A stretch of 64,000 bases of DNA from Formivibrio sp. (GCA_031291275.1 JARLJJ010000633.1:1-64000); one strand, 5' to 3'. Positions 46,950 through 57,135 are shown, counted from the stretch's first letter. A program made the numbers and translations. The notes: a model not told the origin generated them from the letters alone.

Positions 46950-47254
46950 CCGGGGGAATCGACTGGGACGAAACCACGGCCCACGTCTGCCAGAGTCTTG
47001 GCTGGACGTGGGATTACTGTGAATGGAATCTTGATATCCCCCGGCTGGTAGCGCTTAACCGCTACTGGGCAAATAACCCACCCGTCCATGTAATGGTTGC
47101 CGGATATTTAGGCATTAAGCCAAAAAATGGAAGCAATGCAGTACAACCAACGCCTGAAGAATTGAGCATGTTTGGCGAAGATCCACAGTTACCCCCGCTA
47201 TTTACGTCAGCGGATGATTACCTGTGGCAGAAGGAAAACCATGGCAAACAATGA
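46950..47254 (+). CDS. GT-like -1 frame extension of the tail chaperone
   Basis: Open -1 frame reads TGGIDWDETTAHVCQSLGWTWDYCEWNLDIPRLVALNRYWANNPPVHVMVAGYLGIKPKNGSNAVQPTPEELSMFGEDPQLPPLFTSADDYLWQKENHGKQ-stop with no convincing start of its own. Confidence 0.78.
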
Positions 47255-49568
47255 CGCAGAACTAAGAATTGGCGGAAATATTGATGACTTGAAAGCCGCA
47301 ACCGACAAGGCGACGGCTGAAATCAAGCGTATGTCCGATCAGATGCAGTCTTCGCTGAACTCACTGAATGGCATGTTTCAGAAGTTGCATGGCACTTTCA
47401 TGGCATTCACTGCAGTTGTAGCGGGTGGAGCAGCTTTCAAGGATGTGATTAATGCGTCGAATGATTGGGCGCTTGAATCGCTCAAGCTTTCAAAAATTCT
47501 CGGCGTAACAACTGAGCAGGCCAGCATTATGAAGGTCGCCATGAATCATGTTGGCATCGAGGCAGACCTGGTTATCGCAGCCTCTCAGAAAATGAGTAAG
47601 CAGATTTTTTCCAACGGGGAAGCTTTTAAGACGCTTGGTGTTCAGGTTAAAGACTCATCTGGCCAGTATCGATCTGTTGTCGATGTTATGGGAGAGGCTA
47701 ACCAAAAGCTGCTGGATATAAAGAATCCGATTGAGCAAAATATTGCAGGGCAGCAGGTATATGGGAAGTCCTGGGGAGAGATTAGAACCATCCTCAAGTT
47801 GACTGCTGACCAAATGGATACGGCTAAACAGCGCGCTCAGGATTTGCACCTTGTGGTTGGGGCGGAAGGTGCTGAACAGGCTAAAAGATACAAAGAGCAG
47901 ATGCGTGATCTGAACTTGGTAGGTAAGTCGCTTGAAGTCCAGTTTGGGCAGCAATTAACCCCGGTTTTTGTCAAGCTGGGAGCTTGGATGGGAGAAGAAG
48001 CGCCGGCAATGGGCAATGTATTTAAAACAGTGCTTGAATCAATTGCATTTGTTGCTCAGTCAGTCTGGCTCGCTATCAAAGATATGGGCGATGGATTAGG
48101 TGCATTAGCAGCGCAAGCAAATGCTGTTTTGCACGGCGACATCAAACTGGCTCAAGAGATAGGCCGACTGCGTGATGAAGAGGCGGCTAAGAATGAAGCT
48201 GCTTATCAAAAGCTGGTAGCTAATTTTGGCAAACCAATTGAATCTAGGGTGAGTAAGTCACCTGAAATCAGTAACGGACCAACCTACGACTTCGGGAAGG
48301 ATAAGACCAAGGCCGATAAATCAAGAATGTCTGAATGGGATGCTGAACTTGCTGCGGAAAAGGTTAAATACCAGAAAGAACATGACCTGAGAGAAATGTC
48401 AAAGCAGGAAGAAATAGCCTACTGGAAATCTATTACCGACAACCAAAATACCAGTAAGCAGGAACGTATTGCCATAGCAAAGAATGTATCCGTGCTTGAA
48501 CTGGAGATAATGAAACAGAATCTCCAGCAGAAGAAAGCACTTGATCAGGACGCTATTGATAATTACGAAAAAATAGCAATGGATAACCTCAAGGGCGACG
48601 AACAACTTGCCCAGCAGGAATATGATCAAGGGAAGATCAGCAAGTCTGAATTGATTTCCTTGCAGCAGCAATATGAGGATCGCCGATTTGAGATTCAGCG
48701 CGAAGCCCAATTTGCACGGATTGCTGCGATGCAAGGCGATCCTAATATGGATCCGGTGGCCTATCAAAAACTGCTTGATCAAATGGGAGAGATTGATCGC
48801 ATCCATGAACAGGCCAAAGTAAAACTTAACGGAGACGCAGCTAAGGAATCGCAGCAACGCTGGCAACAAAGCTTGGCACCAATCGGCAGCGCTTTTGAAA
48901 AGTCGATAAACGGCATGATCCAAGGCACGCTGACTATGCGGAAGGCACTGGGTAATCTTTTTCAGTCGATCCTTGGTGAGTTCGTAAATATGGTTGTCCA
49001 GATGGGTGTCCGCTGGGCAGCAATGGAATTGGCAAAGACGGTTTCCACCAAGGAAGGATCGACTCTTCGAGCGCTCTTGGAAAAGATGGGGCTGATTGAA
49101 ACTACCTCAGCACAGACAGAGGCGACTGGCACGACAATTGGTACTAAGGCTACGGAGGCGGAGGCTGTTGTCGGTGCTAATGCTGCTGAGGCTGGATCTG
49201 GTGCGGCAGCATCTGTTGCCTCTATCCCATTTGTTGGTTGGGCTATGGCCGCTGGCGTTTTTGCGACGACCATGGCAATGGTGCTTGGCGCCAAAGGGAG
49301 TATCAAGTCAGCCAGCGGAGGCTTTGACATTCCTGCTGGAGTGAACCCGGTAACCCAACTGCACCAGGAAGAAATGGTGCTGCCGGCGCAATACGCAAAT
49401 GTGATTCGTGGGATGGCTGGTGATGGCGGTAGTGGCGGCGGAGACGTGCACATGCATGTTCATACCCAGTCCACGAAGGATTTCGAGACCTTTTTGACTC
49501 AGAACAGTCATGTGCTGGCCCCGGCAATACGCCGACTTGGACGGAACTTCTCCCCAACAAAAGCATAG
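47241..49568 (+). CDS. Tail tape measure protein
   Basis: Long helical ORF; start MANNDAELRIGGNIDDLKAATDKA overlaps the GT stop. Confidence 0.88.
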   Translation: MANNDAELRIGGNIDDLKAATDKATAEIKRMSDQMQSSLNSLNGMFQKLHGTFMAFTAVVAGGAAFKDVINASNDWALESLKLSKILGVTTEQASIMKVAMNHVGIEADLVIAASQKMSKQIFSNGEAFKTLGVQVKDSSGQYRSVVDVMGEANQKLLDIKNPIEQNIAGQQVYGKSWGEIRTILKLTADQMDTAKQRAQDLHLVVGAEGAEQAKRYKEQMRDLNLVGKSLEVQFGQQLTPVFVKLGAWMGEEAPAMGNVFKTVLESIAFVAQSVWLAIKDMGDGLGALAAQANAVLHGDIKLAQEIGRLRDEEAAKNEAAYQKLVANFGKPIESRVSKSPEISNGPTYDFGKDKTKADKSRMSEWDAELAAEKVKYQKEHDLREMSKQEEIAYWKSITDNQNTSKQERIAIAKNVSVLELEIMKQNLQQKKALDQDAIDNYEKIAMDNLKGDEQLAQQEYDQGKISKSELISLQQQYEDRRFEIQREAQFARIAAMQGDPNMDPVAYQKLLDQMGEIDRIHEQAKVKLNGDAAKESQQRWQQSLAPIGSAFEKSINGMIQGTLTMRKALGNLFQSILGEFVNMVVQMGVRWAAMELAKTVSTKEGSTLRALLEKMGLIETTSAQTEATGTTIGTKATEAEAVVGANAAEAGSGAAASVASIPFVGWAMAAGVFATTMAMVLGAKGSIKSASGGFDIPAGVNPVTQLHQEEMVLPAQYANVIRGMAGDGGSGGGDVHMHVHTQSTKDFETFLTQNSHVLAPAIRRLGRNFSPTKA

Positions 49569-49583
49569 AAAACAACCAAAGCA

Positions 49584-49620
49584 AAAGCCCCTGAACGTTG
49601 GAAGCGTCAGGGGCTTTTTA
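49584..49620 (+). terminator. Terminator after the tape measure gene
   Basis: aaaagcccctga...tcaggggcttttt. Confidence 0.9.
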
Positions 49621-49683
49621 TTTCCAAATCCTTGAAGCAGAAGGACCTAGAACTTGATCAAGTATAGCAAAGGAATATTCAAA

Positions 49684-49818
49684 ATGACACGCGAAGGCTT
49701 TGAATTTAACGCCCCTTTGTCGCCTTGGATTCGGTTTTGCATCGGCGCGGCAATGTTGCTTTTGTCAGCTTCGCCATTGATTTACGCGGTTTCAAAATTG
49801 GTTGAAGCCGCGAAATGA
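49684..49818 (+). CDS. 44-aa single-TM phage peptide
   Basis: MTREGFEFNAPLSPWIRFCIGAAMLLLSASPLIYAVSKLVEAAK; ATGA overlap with the next gene. Confidence 0.55.
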   Translation: MTREGFEFNAPLSPWIRFCIGAAMLLLSASPLIYAVSKLVEAAK

Positions 49819-50432
49819 GCAACTCTGTTTACCCCGATCTACCAGGCATGAAGCTGGACGCGACTGTATCGCCGCGCTTCTCGACCAAGATCCAGTCCGC
49901 GATCTCGGGACGGGAGACACGCGCGGCGTTCATGGCCTACCCGCTGTGGGATATCACCCTGGCGTATGAGTTTCTGCGCAGCAACGGCGCGTTTCCTGAG
50001 CTTGATACGCTGGCCGGCTTCTTCATGCAGATGAAGGGATCATGGGATTCGTTCCTGATCTCAATCCCGAACGATAACGCCGTGACCGATATGCAGTTCG
50101 GGATGGGCAACGGCGTTCAGACGGTATTCCAGTTGACGCGTACACGGGGCGCTGGCGGATTTGGCTTCACTGAGCCCTGCCAGAATCCCGCAGCGCTGAC
50201 CAACATCAAGGGCAATGGCTCGGTGATATCGAGCGGCGGCTATAGCATCGGCTCGACCGGGTTGATTACCTTTGTCACCGCGCCCGCTGTCGGTACCGCG
50301 CTCACCTGGTCCGGCTCGTTCTACTACCGCTGCCGATTCGTCAACGATACCGCCGACTTTTCCCGCTTCATGCAGGACTTGTGGTCGCTGGGCAGTATCA
50401 AGATGACCGGCGCCACCGGGAATAAGGTCTGA
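49815..50432 (+). CDS. TIGR02217/DUF2460-like tail protein
   Basis: 'YPDLPGMKLDATVSPRFSTKIQSAISGRETRAAFMAYPLWDITLAYEFLR'. Confidence 0.85.
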   Translation: MSNSVYPDLPGMKLDATVSPRFSTKIQSAISGRETRAAFMAYPLWDITLAYEFLRSNGAFPELDTLAGFFMQMKGSWDSFLISIPNDNAVTDMQFGMGNGVQTVFQLTRTRGAGGFGFTEPCQNPAALTNIKGNGSVISSGGYSIGSTGLITFVTAPAVGTALTWSGSFYYRCRFVNDTADFSRFMQDLWSLGSIKMTGATGNKV

Positions 50433-50436
50433 TCCC

Positions 50437-51342
50437 ATGAAAAACGTAACTCCCGCCCTGTTAGCGCTGCTGCAGGCTGGTGGCCCGTTCGTCATGGCAG
50501 ACATGTATACCGTGACGCTTACCTCCGGCACAGTGCTGCGCTGGGTGGATTTTGACCGCGATCTGACGCATCCAACCAATGGTTTCGTGTATTCATGCTC
50601 CGGCCCCGTCCTACGGCGGGGCAAGACGCGCATTGTGATCGGGGTCGAAGTCGATACGCTCGATCTGTCAATTTGCCCCGGCGCTACTGATTACGTTGAT
50701 GGCGTGCCGATGCTAGCCGCTGCACGGGCCGGCGCGTTTGATGGCGCAAAACTGAAGCTGGAACGTGTATTCCTCGGCGTCCCGTCATTCATTCTTGGCG
50801 TGTCGGTGCTGGGCGCTGCATACCTGGGCGATATGGCGCCAGTTGGCGCGGTGATTATGTTCACTGGTCGCTTTGCTGATGTCACGCTCGGGCGCACTGA
50901 GTTACAAGTACGCATCAATTCTGATGTCGAGGCGCTGAATATCCAGCTTCCTCGCAATACATACCAAGCGGGATGCATGCATACGCTATACGACACGGAA
51001 TGTGGGCTGAATCGCGCCGCGTGGGGGGTGACCTCGCACGTTGCCATCGGCAGCACGGTCTCCACAATCAATTCCGGGCTGAGTAATGCCCCTGACTGGT
51101 TCACGCGCGGATACATCCGATTCAATACCGGCGCGCTGGCCGGCACGACCCGCACCATAAAAAGCTATGCGGCTGGCCGAGTGACGGTCTTCATGCCGCT
51201 GCCTGCTGTTCCGGCAGTGGGCGATACCTTCACGGTCTATGCGGGATGCGATCGCTTGCAAGGCACCTGCGGCGTCAAGTTCGACAACCTAGGCAGCTTC
51301 CGCGCCACCCCATATACCCCTGAGCCGAGTACAGCAGCATGA
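50437..51342 (+). CDS. TIGR02218/DUF2163-like tail protein
   Basis: 'MYTVTLTSGTVLRWVDFDRDLT', 'YQAGCMHTLYDTECGLNRAAW'. Confidence 0.85.
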   Translation: MKNVTPALLALLQAGGPFVMADMYTVTLTSGTVLRWVDFDRDLTHPTNGFVYSCSGPVLRRGKTRIVIGVEVDTLDLSICPGATDYVDGVPMLAAARAGAFDGAKLKLERVFLGVPSFILGVSVLGAAYLGDMAPVGAVIMFTGRFADVTLGRTELQVRINSDVEALNIQLPRNTYQAGCMHTLYDTECGLNRAAWGVTSHVAIGSTVSTINSGLSNAPDWFTRGYIRFNTGALAGTTRTIKSYAAGRVTVFMPLPAVPAVGDTFTVYAGCDRLQGTCGVKFDNLGSFRATPYTPEPSTAA

Positions 51343-51776
51343 CCGACATTCGCGAAAAGATCATGGCAGAAGCCCGGTCGTGGCTCGGCACGCCTTTCCA
51401 TCATGCCGCGCGCATCAAAGGCGTGGGGGTGGATTGCGTCAATCTGCTGGTTGGCGTGTTCTCAGCAGTGGGCGCTGTGCCTGGCTTTGATATTGAGTAC
51501 TACCCACAAGACTGGCACCTGAACCAAGACGAGCCACGCTTTCTGGCTGGGATTGCCGAGTATGCGGATCCGGTACCTGAAGGTGAAACGCCACAACCAG
51601 GCGACATCGCCATGTTCAAGTACGGCCGGCATGCCGCGCATGGTTCCATTGTTATTGAATGGCCACTGGTTATTCATGCCTGGCGTGATGTGGGCATGGT
51701 TGTTTTGACTGAAGCAGATCGCGGCCCATTGGCTGGGCGCTTTGCTGGTTGTTATCGCTTGCGAGGGATTAACTGA
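51339..51776 (+). CDS. NlpC/P60-type tail-associated peptidase (TIGR02219-like)
   Basis: 'ARSWLGTPFHHAARIKGVGVDCVNLLVGVF', 'AAHGSIVIEWPLVIHAW'. Confidence 0.87.
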   Translation: MTDIREKIMAEARSWLGTPFHHAARIKGVGVDCVNLLVGVFSAVGAVPGFDIEYYPQDWHLNQDEPRFLAGIAEYADPVPEGETPQPGDIAMFKYGRHAAHGSIVIEWPLVIHAWRDVGMVVLTEADRGPLAGRFAGCYRLRGIN

Positions 51777-54070
51777 TGGGTGGCGGCGGATCATCTGTTC
51801 AAACCACTGCGCCCACGCCGCTGACTGGCGTATCGATCCAGACCAGCGCCAATGGCCTGCCAATTGCTTTGGTCTATGGCACGACGCGCGTCACGCCGAA
51901 TCTGATGGGGTATTGGGATTTCACTGCGATTCCACAGACCAGCTCCCAAACTTCTGGCAGCAAAGGTGGTGGCGGTGGGTCGCCCAGCGTATCGGGCTAT
52001 ACCTACACGGCAAGCTTCCAGTTTGCGCTGTGCGAAGGCCCGATTACCGGCATCACCAATGCTTGGATCGACAAGACGCAAGAAAACCCAAGCGCGCTGT
52101 TTTCGTTATTTCTTGGCACGTACCCACAAGCAGCTTGGTCCTATTTGACCAGCAACCATCCGGGCGAGGATTTGGGCTACCCCGGCATCGCTTATGCGGC
52201 GGCGGCGGGTTATGACCTGGGCACCAGCGCGAACCTGCCGAATCACAATTTTGAAGTACAGGGCAAGTTCCTGCTTGGCGGTGGTGTGCTCGATGCTGAC
52301 CCTAAGGACATCATCACTGACTTGCTGACCAATCCGGCAACTGGCGTGCCGAATGCGCCAGCGCTGGGTGATCTGACTCAGTACAGCAAATACTGCAAGG
52401 CATCTGGACTGCTGCTGTCGCCGTGCTACGACACGCAAACCGCCGCAGCATCGATGCTGACCGACTTGTTTCAGCTGACCAATACCGGTGTGTATTTCAG
52501 CGAGGGCGTGCTGAAGGCCGTTCCTTATGGCGATGAGACGATCAGCAACGGCGTGACCTACACGCCCGTCCTGACACCGATTGGTAACCTTGGCGATGAT
52601 GATTTTCTGTCCGATGGCTCGTCCGATCCGATCACGGTAAAGCGTAACGCCATCGCGACAACCGTTAACACGTCGGCTGATGCTTGCAATCAGGTCACGC
52701 TTGAGTTTTTGAATCGGGCGAATGCTTACATCGCGGAAACGGTCACCGTACAGGACCAGGTATCAATCGATACCTACGGTCTGCGCCCGATGAGCACCAT
52801 CACGGCGCACCAGATAGCGGATGCGAATGTGGCGCAAGCGGCAGCAATGCTGATCCTGCAGCGCTCGATTGCCATCCGGGCAACGTATGAATTTCGGCTC
52901 GGCTGGCAGTGGTGCTATCTCGAACCAACCGATCTGATCACGATTACCGATACCGTGCTCGGCCTCAATCTCTACCCGGTGCGCATCCTCTCAATCGAAG
53001 AGGATGAATACGGCACGCTAACTATCTCGGCAGAAGATGCGCCGGCAGGCGTGGCATCGCATGTGGTGGGCAATGTGCCGCAAAACGGCGGCTATAGCGC
53101 CGACTACAACGCGGCGGCGGGCAGCGTATCGGCGGTGTGCATTTTCGAGCCACCGTTTGCGCTGGCGTCCGGTACCGGACTGGAAGTATGGGCGGGCGTA
53201 TCCGGACCGGTCGACTCTGGCATTTGGGGCGGCGCGAATGTCTGGGTCAGCTATGACGGTACAACCTACCAGCTTCTAACCACGATCAACGGCCCGGCGC
53301 GCGTCGGCCACCTTGCCGGCATGATCTCGCCGACCAGTACTGGGCCTCTTGCGGTGCAGTTGGACGGGCAGGGCGGACAACTGCTTGCGGCATCGGCGGC
53401 TGATGCGGCGGCGCTGCACTCGCTGTTCTATGTTGGCGGCGCAAGCCCCGAATTCATGGCCTACCAGGGGGCGACCCTGACCGGTGCGAATGCCTACAAC
53501 CTAAGCAGCCTAGTGCGCGGTGCGTACGGCAGCGCTGAGGCGGCGCATTACGCTGATGACCCGTTTGTGCGCGTGGACGACTCGCTGGCCAAGTCGGGCA
53601 GCCTGGCGCTTTCGTTGATCGGCAGCACGATTCACTTCAAGTTCCAGAGCTTCAACATCTGGGGCGGCGGACTGGAAGACCTATCTACGCTCACTGCGTA
53701 CACCTACACAGTCAGCGGTGAGCAGGCGACTGGCAATGCGGTTTCCGGATTGACCGCTACCGCCGTTTCTGGATCAAGCGTACTGACGACGCTTACGTGG
53801 GATGCTGACCCAAGCGCTGATCATTATGTGGTCGACCAAAGCGGCGATGGGGTGACTTGGCAGCGTACCGGTGAAACAAAGGCGACAACCTGGGCAGATT
53901 CGGCGCTTTACGGAGTATCAACCCGCTTCCGTGTGGCCTCTGTCCGTGCCCTTGCAAGTTCTTGGAGTAGTTCTGCCTTCTTGAATATTGGCTATACGGG
54001 AATGTGGAACAGTAATGGATCAACCTTGATGTGGAATGCCAATTCTGCAACGCATATGTGGAGTTCTTAA
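51776..54070 (+). CDS. Tail tip/host-specificity protein (GTA TIM-barrel/J-like)
   Basis: Large ORF 'ITVKRNAIATTVNTSADACNQVTLEFLNRANAY...DQVSIDTYGLRPMSTITAHQI', C-terminal Fn3-like segment. Confidence 0.83.
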   Translation: MGGGGSSVQTTAPTPLTGVSIQTSANGLPIALVYGTTRVTPNLMGYWDFTAIPQTSSQTSGSKGGGGGSPSVSGYTYTASFQFALCEGPITGITNAWIDKTQENPSALFSLFLGTYPQAAWSYLTSNHPGEDLGYPGIAYAAAAGYDLGTSANLPNHNFEVQGKFLLGGGVLDADPKDIITDLLTNPATGVPNAPALGDLTQYSKYCKASGLLLSPCYDTQTAAASMLTDLFQLTNTGVYFSEGVLKAVPYGDETISNGVTYTPVLTPIGNLGDDDFLSDGSSDPITVKRNAIATTVNTSADACNQVTLEFLNRANAYIAETVTVQDQVSIDTYGLRPMSTITAHQIADANVAQAAAMLILQRSIAIRATYEFRLGWQWCYLEPTDLITITDTVLGLNLYPVRILSIEEDEYGTLTISAEDAPAGVASHVVGNVPQNGGYSADYNAAAGSVSAVCIFEPPFALASGTGLEVWAGVSGPVDSGIWGGANVWVSYDGTTYQLLTTINGPARVGHLAGMISPTSTGPLAVQLDGQGGQLLAASAADAAALHSLFYVGGASPEFMAYQGATLTGANAYNLSSLVRGAYGSAEAAHYADDPFVRVDDSLAKSGSLALSLIGSTIHFKFQSFNIWGGGLEDLSTLTAYTYTVSGEQATGNAVSGLTATAVSGSSVLTTLTWDADPSADHYVVDQSGDGVTWQRTGETKATTWADSALYGVSTRFRVASVRALASSWSSSAFLNIGYTGMWNSNGSTLMWNANSATHMWSS

Positions 54071-54961
54071 ATGACAGCAACCGCACTTCCCGCAGCCTCT
54101 GTGGCGACAAATAGTTCTGCTACCGAGGCTGATGTAAAAAACTGGCTGAATAGTCTTCATGATTATTTGGCTGGTCTGCTCGGAACTACTGGCGTGGCAG
54201 CTGATGCGCTGGCTGCTCTGGGGCTTGCCGGATCAATCGTTTCTACATTTAATGGCCGAACAGGTGCTGTGTCACTTAGCGGCACAGATGTGAGTAATGC
54301 ACTTGGGTACACACCAGCAAATAATGTAGCCCATGCTTGTACTAGCGTAACGACACATACCACTATAGACGGTGGCGGCGGGGTATCCACGTATTGGGAT
54401 TTTAATTGGGCAAATGGTGGTGGAACTACGTCGCTTCTCTTTAATTATTCAGCGCCTTCAGTCGGCGGGAGTTGTATCCACCCGCACAGCCTCGTCCTTG
54501 TTGAGAATGGAAGCTACAAATTTGCAATGGACATCCGCCCCGGCGATTGGATTAAGACAAATACAGGCCAATCCAAGGTGCTGGGGATCTGGCAATCGAC
54601 ACTCGGGGATCGGCCTATGTATTCCATCAACGGGATGGGCGCCATTACATCGGATCACCCAATAAGCACGATTGCTGGATGGGCAGCAATCGACCCCGCC
54701 GCCTATGAATTGGGCAATGTTGGAAAAATACGGCCAGTGAAAACGCGAGCCGGGATGGTCGATGTATTCAGTGGAACTATACCAGCGGAGGAAGTGATGC
54801 AACTGCAGGTGGGGGATACTGTGGTCACAGAGCACGGCAATATTATTGTGGAAACCATCACGCCATTTTCATTTAACCAACAGTATCAGCCTGTCTTGTC
54901 TTTGGCGTTGGAATCCGGTGATTACTTCTTCGCGGATGGGATTGCCGTTTCCAAGCTGTAA
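54071..54961 (+). CDS. Tail fibre-like protein with C-terminal Hint domain
   Basis: Tail-like N-terminus 'FNGRTGAVSLSGTDVSNALGYTPANN'; C-terminus 'GGSCIHPHSLVLVENGSYKFAMDIRPGDWI...AITSDHPIS...LALESGDYFFADGIAVSKL'. Confidence 0.72.
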   Translation: MTATALPAASVATNSSATEADVKNWLNSLHDYLAGLLGTTGVAADALAALGLAGSIVSTFNGRTGAVSLSGTDVSNALGYTPANNVAHACTSVTTHTTIDGGGGVSTYWDFNWANGGGTTSLLFNYSAPSVGGSCIHPHSLVLVENGSYKFAMDIRPGDWIKTNTGQSKVLGIWQSTLGDRPMYSINGMGAITSDHPISTIAGWAAIDPAAYELGNVGKIRPVKTRAGMVDVFSGTIPAEEVMQLQVGDTVVTEHGNIIVETITPFSFNQQYQPVLSLALESGDYFFADGIAVSKL

Positions 54962-55019
54962 TAAATATTAAAACTGACCACACAGCCACCTTTGGGTGGT
55001 TTTTTTATGGGCGGAAAAA

Positions 55020-56351
55020 ATGAGTACTTACAAAGACGGTCAAGCACTGAGTGCGGACGACATGAACGCAATTATGGCGGCAAGGGATACCGCGCTCGCA
55101 TATTTTCCAACAGCACAAGCATTCGCAACTGCTTCCGAGCAAGCCGCAGTAGCTTCCACATCAGCAACAACAGCAAGTAATGCGGCTGGGGCTGCCGCTG
55201 TTAGTGCCTCTAGTGCAGCTAGCAGCTCCTCTGCAGCGGCTAATTCTGCTGCAGCAGCAAGCGCTATTGTTGTTGGTGACCCCGCAGCACTAAGAACTGC
55301 TATTGGTGCGCTTGCAAGCGTAAATCCTAGCAGCAGTGGGGCGTGGAACCACGACGGACCAGCGGTTCTAAATAACGCTGGGTCGGCACTAAATGTCTAT
55401 CGACCTGCCGGTGGGGATGGTGCGGGAACAGGCCCGTTTATTGCTGTTGGTATTCCAGGGCAATATAAATCAGGGCTGCTTCAACTATCCGCAGGAAACC
55501 ACCTAGATTTTTACACGGGTAATGGCTCTAGCGCCTACGTGTTGGGCCTGAGGCTGACCACGGAGCAGCGGTTGCTGGTTAACACCACGATAGACGACGG
55601 AGTAAACATAGCGCAGTTCGCCGGTCCGGTTGGCATTAACACAGGGGGGGTCGCGACACTTACTCTGGGTAATGCCGGTAATTATGGTGTCATAGCGTCC
55701 GGTGGGTACGCTGCCGCCATCTACCTAAATGGTGCTGCGCGCGGAGGCGCAGCAGGTACGGGTACAGCGGATGGTGCGATGGTGTTTGCCACCAATGAAA
55801 CGGTTCGTTTTAGCAACGCGTCTGTCAACGTGGATAAGTTGACGCTAGATACCTCCGGCAACCTGCTGGTGGGAGCGACGAGCACGTATGGTATTGGCGT
55901 AACCATAAAACCTACGGGGGAAATTTCCTCAACCTATTCTGGCACCTCGGGCAATCATTGTTTGTTCTTAAACAATAACAGCACCGTAGGCTCAATCGCA
56001 TCAAGCGGTTCGTCTACTTACTACAACACCTCATCCGATTACCGCCTCAAAACCAACGTCCAGCCGATGCAGGGCGCACTGGCAACCGTCGCCCAACTTC
56101 GTCCCGTCACCTACAATTGGCTGGCAGATAACTCAACCGGGCATGGTTTCATCGCCCATGAACTGCAAGTCGTGGTGCCGGAATGTGTGACAGGCGCGAA
56201 GGATGCCGTGGGTGCAGACGGCAAGCCGGTGTATCAGGGCATTGATACCTCGTTCCTCGTCGGTGTACTCACCGCCGCAATTCAGGAGTTGAGCACTAAG
56301 CTCGACGCCGCGAATGACCGTATCGCCAAACTCGAAGGAGTCGCAGCATGA
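55020..56351 (+). CDS. Tail fibre with C-terminal peptidase S74 chaperone domain
   Basis: 'SSDYRLKTNVQPMQGALATVAQLRPVTYNW...GHGFIAHELQVVVPECV'; Ala-rich N-terminal shaft. Confidence 0.88.
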   Translation: MSTYKDGQALSADDMNAIMAARDTALAYFPTAQAFATASEQAAVASTSATTASNAAGAAAVSASSAASSSSAAANSAAAASAIVVGDPAALRTAIGALASVNPSSSGAWNHDGPAVLNNAGSALNVYRPAGGDGAGTGPFIAVGIPGQYKSGLLQLSAGNHLDFYTGNGSSAYVLGLRLTTEQRLLVNTTIDDGVNIAQFAGPVGINTGGVATLTLGNAGNYGVIASGGYAAAIYLNGAARGGAAGTGTADGAMVFATNETVRFSNASVNVDKLTLDTSGNLLVGATSTYGIGVTIKPTGEISSTYSGTSGNHCLFLNNNSTVGSIASSGSSTYYNTSSDYRLKTNVQPMQGALATVAQLRPVTYNWLADNSTGHGFIAHELQVVVPECVTGAKDAVGADGKPVYQGIDTSFLVGVLTAAIQELSTKLDAANDRIAKLEGVAA

Positions 56352-56632
56352 CCCAATGGATAAACCCCTTAGATCGCGTACCTCAAATCCCACAGGACTG
56401 GGCCAACCATATCAGCCAAGGCGGTCTGTGGTCATGCCTCGTACTAGCCATCCTCGCAATCTGGCTACCCGTTCACGAAGCGGCGCAGCACGCGCTGATC
56501 GGGATGACCATCGTAGCCGTCGGCAAAAAGGTCGTCGATTACGTCAAGGAGTCCGAGCCGGCATGGATGTGCGTTGGCAAGGCGATCGTCACGATTTTTT
56601 GGCCTTTGAGCCTGTGGCTTATTACTCTCTAA
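56348..56632 (+). CDS. Small membrane protein, lysis-region candidate
   Basis: Hydrophobic helix content; overlaps fibre stop. Confidence 0.5.
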   Translation: MTQWINPLDRVPQIPQDWANHISQGGLWSCLVLAILAIWLPVHEAAQHALIGMTIVAVGKKVVDYVKESEPAWMCVGKAIVTIFWPLSLWLITL

Positions 56633-56650
56633 TCACAAGGAAATACTGAA

Positions 56651-56809
56651 ATGACCGAAGCACAATTTAACGCAATGATCGCGTCCTATCAGCGCCAGAT
56701 CGCCCAAGGCGCGGCTGCCATCGCACAGCTTGAAGGTGTGGTAGCAGGACTGCAAGCCGAACTGGCCGCAGCCAAGGGAGCCGTCGATCCAGTCAATGAG
56801 GCACAATAA
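56651..56809 (+). CDS. Small coiled-coil phage protein
   Basis: MTEAQFNAMIASYQRQIAQGAAAIAQLEGVVAGLQAELAAAKGAVDPVNEAQ; overlaps the next ATG. Confidence 0.55.
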   Translation: MTEAQFNAMIASYQRQIAQGAAAIAQLEGVVAGLQAELAAAKGAVDPVNEAQ

Positions 56810-57066
56810 TGGCTATCGTAACCCCGCTCAACTATCGCGGCATTGATCTGCCTGCTGCCTATATCCGCGTCAACCGGGTATTCGGGGGCAAGCGCGAAGG
56901 CTGGAATTCCGTTGTCGGTATTTACGCCAATCAAGCCGCGGCTGCTGATCAAGCACCGCTGGAAGAATTTAACCAAGCCGCGGCATATTCTCCTGACAAT
57001 CTGAACGCGATTGATCTGGTGTACCTGGCGCTGAAAGTGACATACCCGGCAGCGACAGACTGCTGA
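56809..57066 (+). CDS. Small phage protein
   Basis: ORF in late operon. Confidence 0.55.
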   Translation: MAIVTPLNYRGIDLPAAYIRVNRVFGGKREGWNSVVGIYANQAAAADQAPLEEFNQAAAYSPDNLNAIDLVYLALKVTYPAATDC

Positions 57067-57135
57067 AACACCTTTCCCCATTTGATGTGTTGCGCCGCCC
57101 GTGAGGCGGTTTTTTTACGCCTAAAAGGAGGCGCT

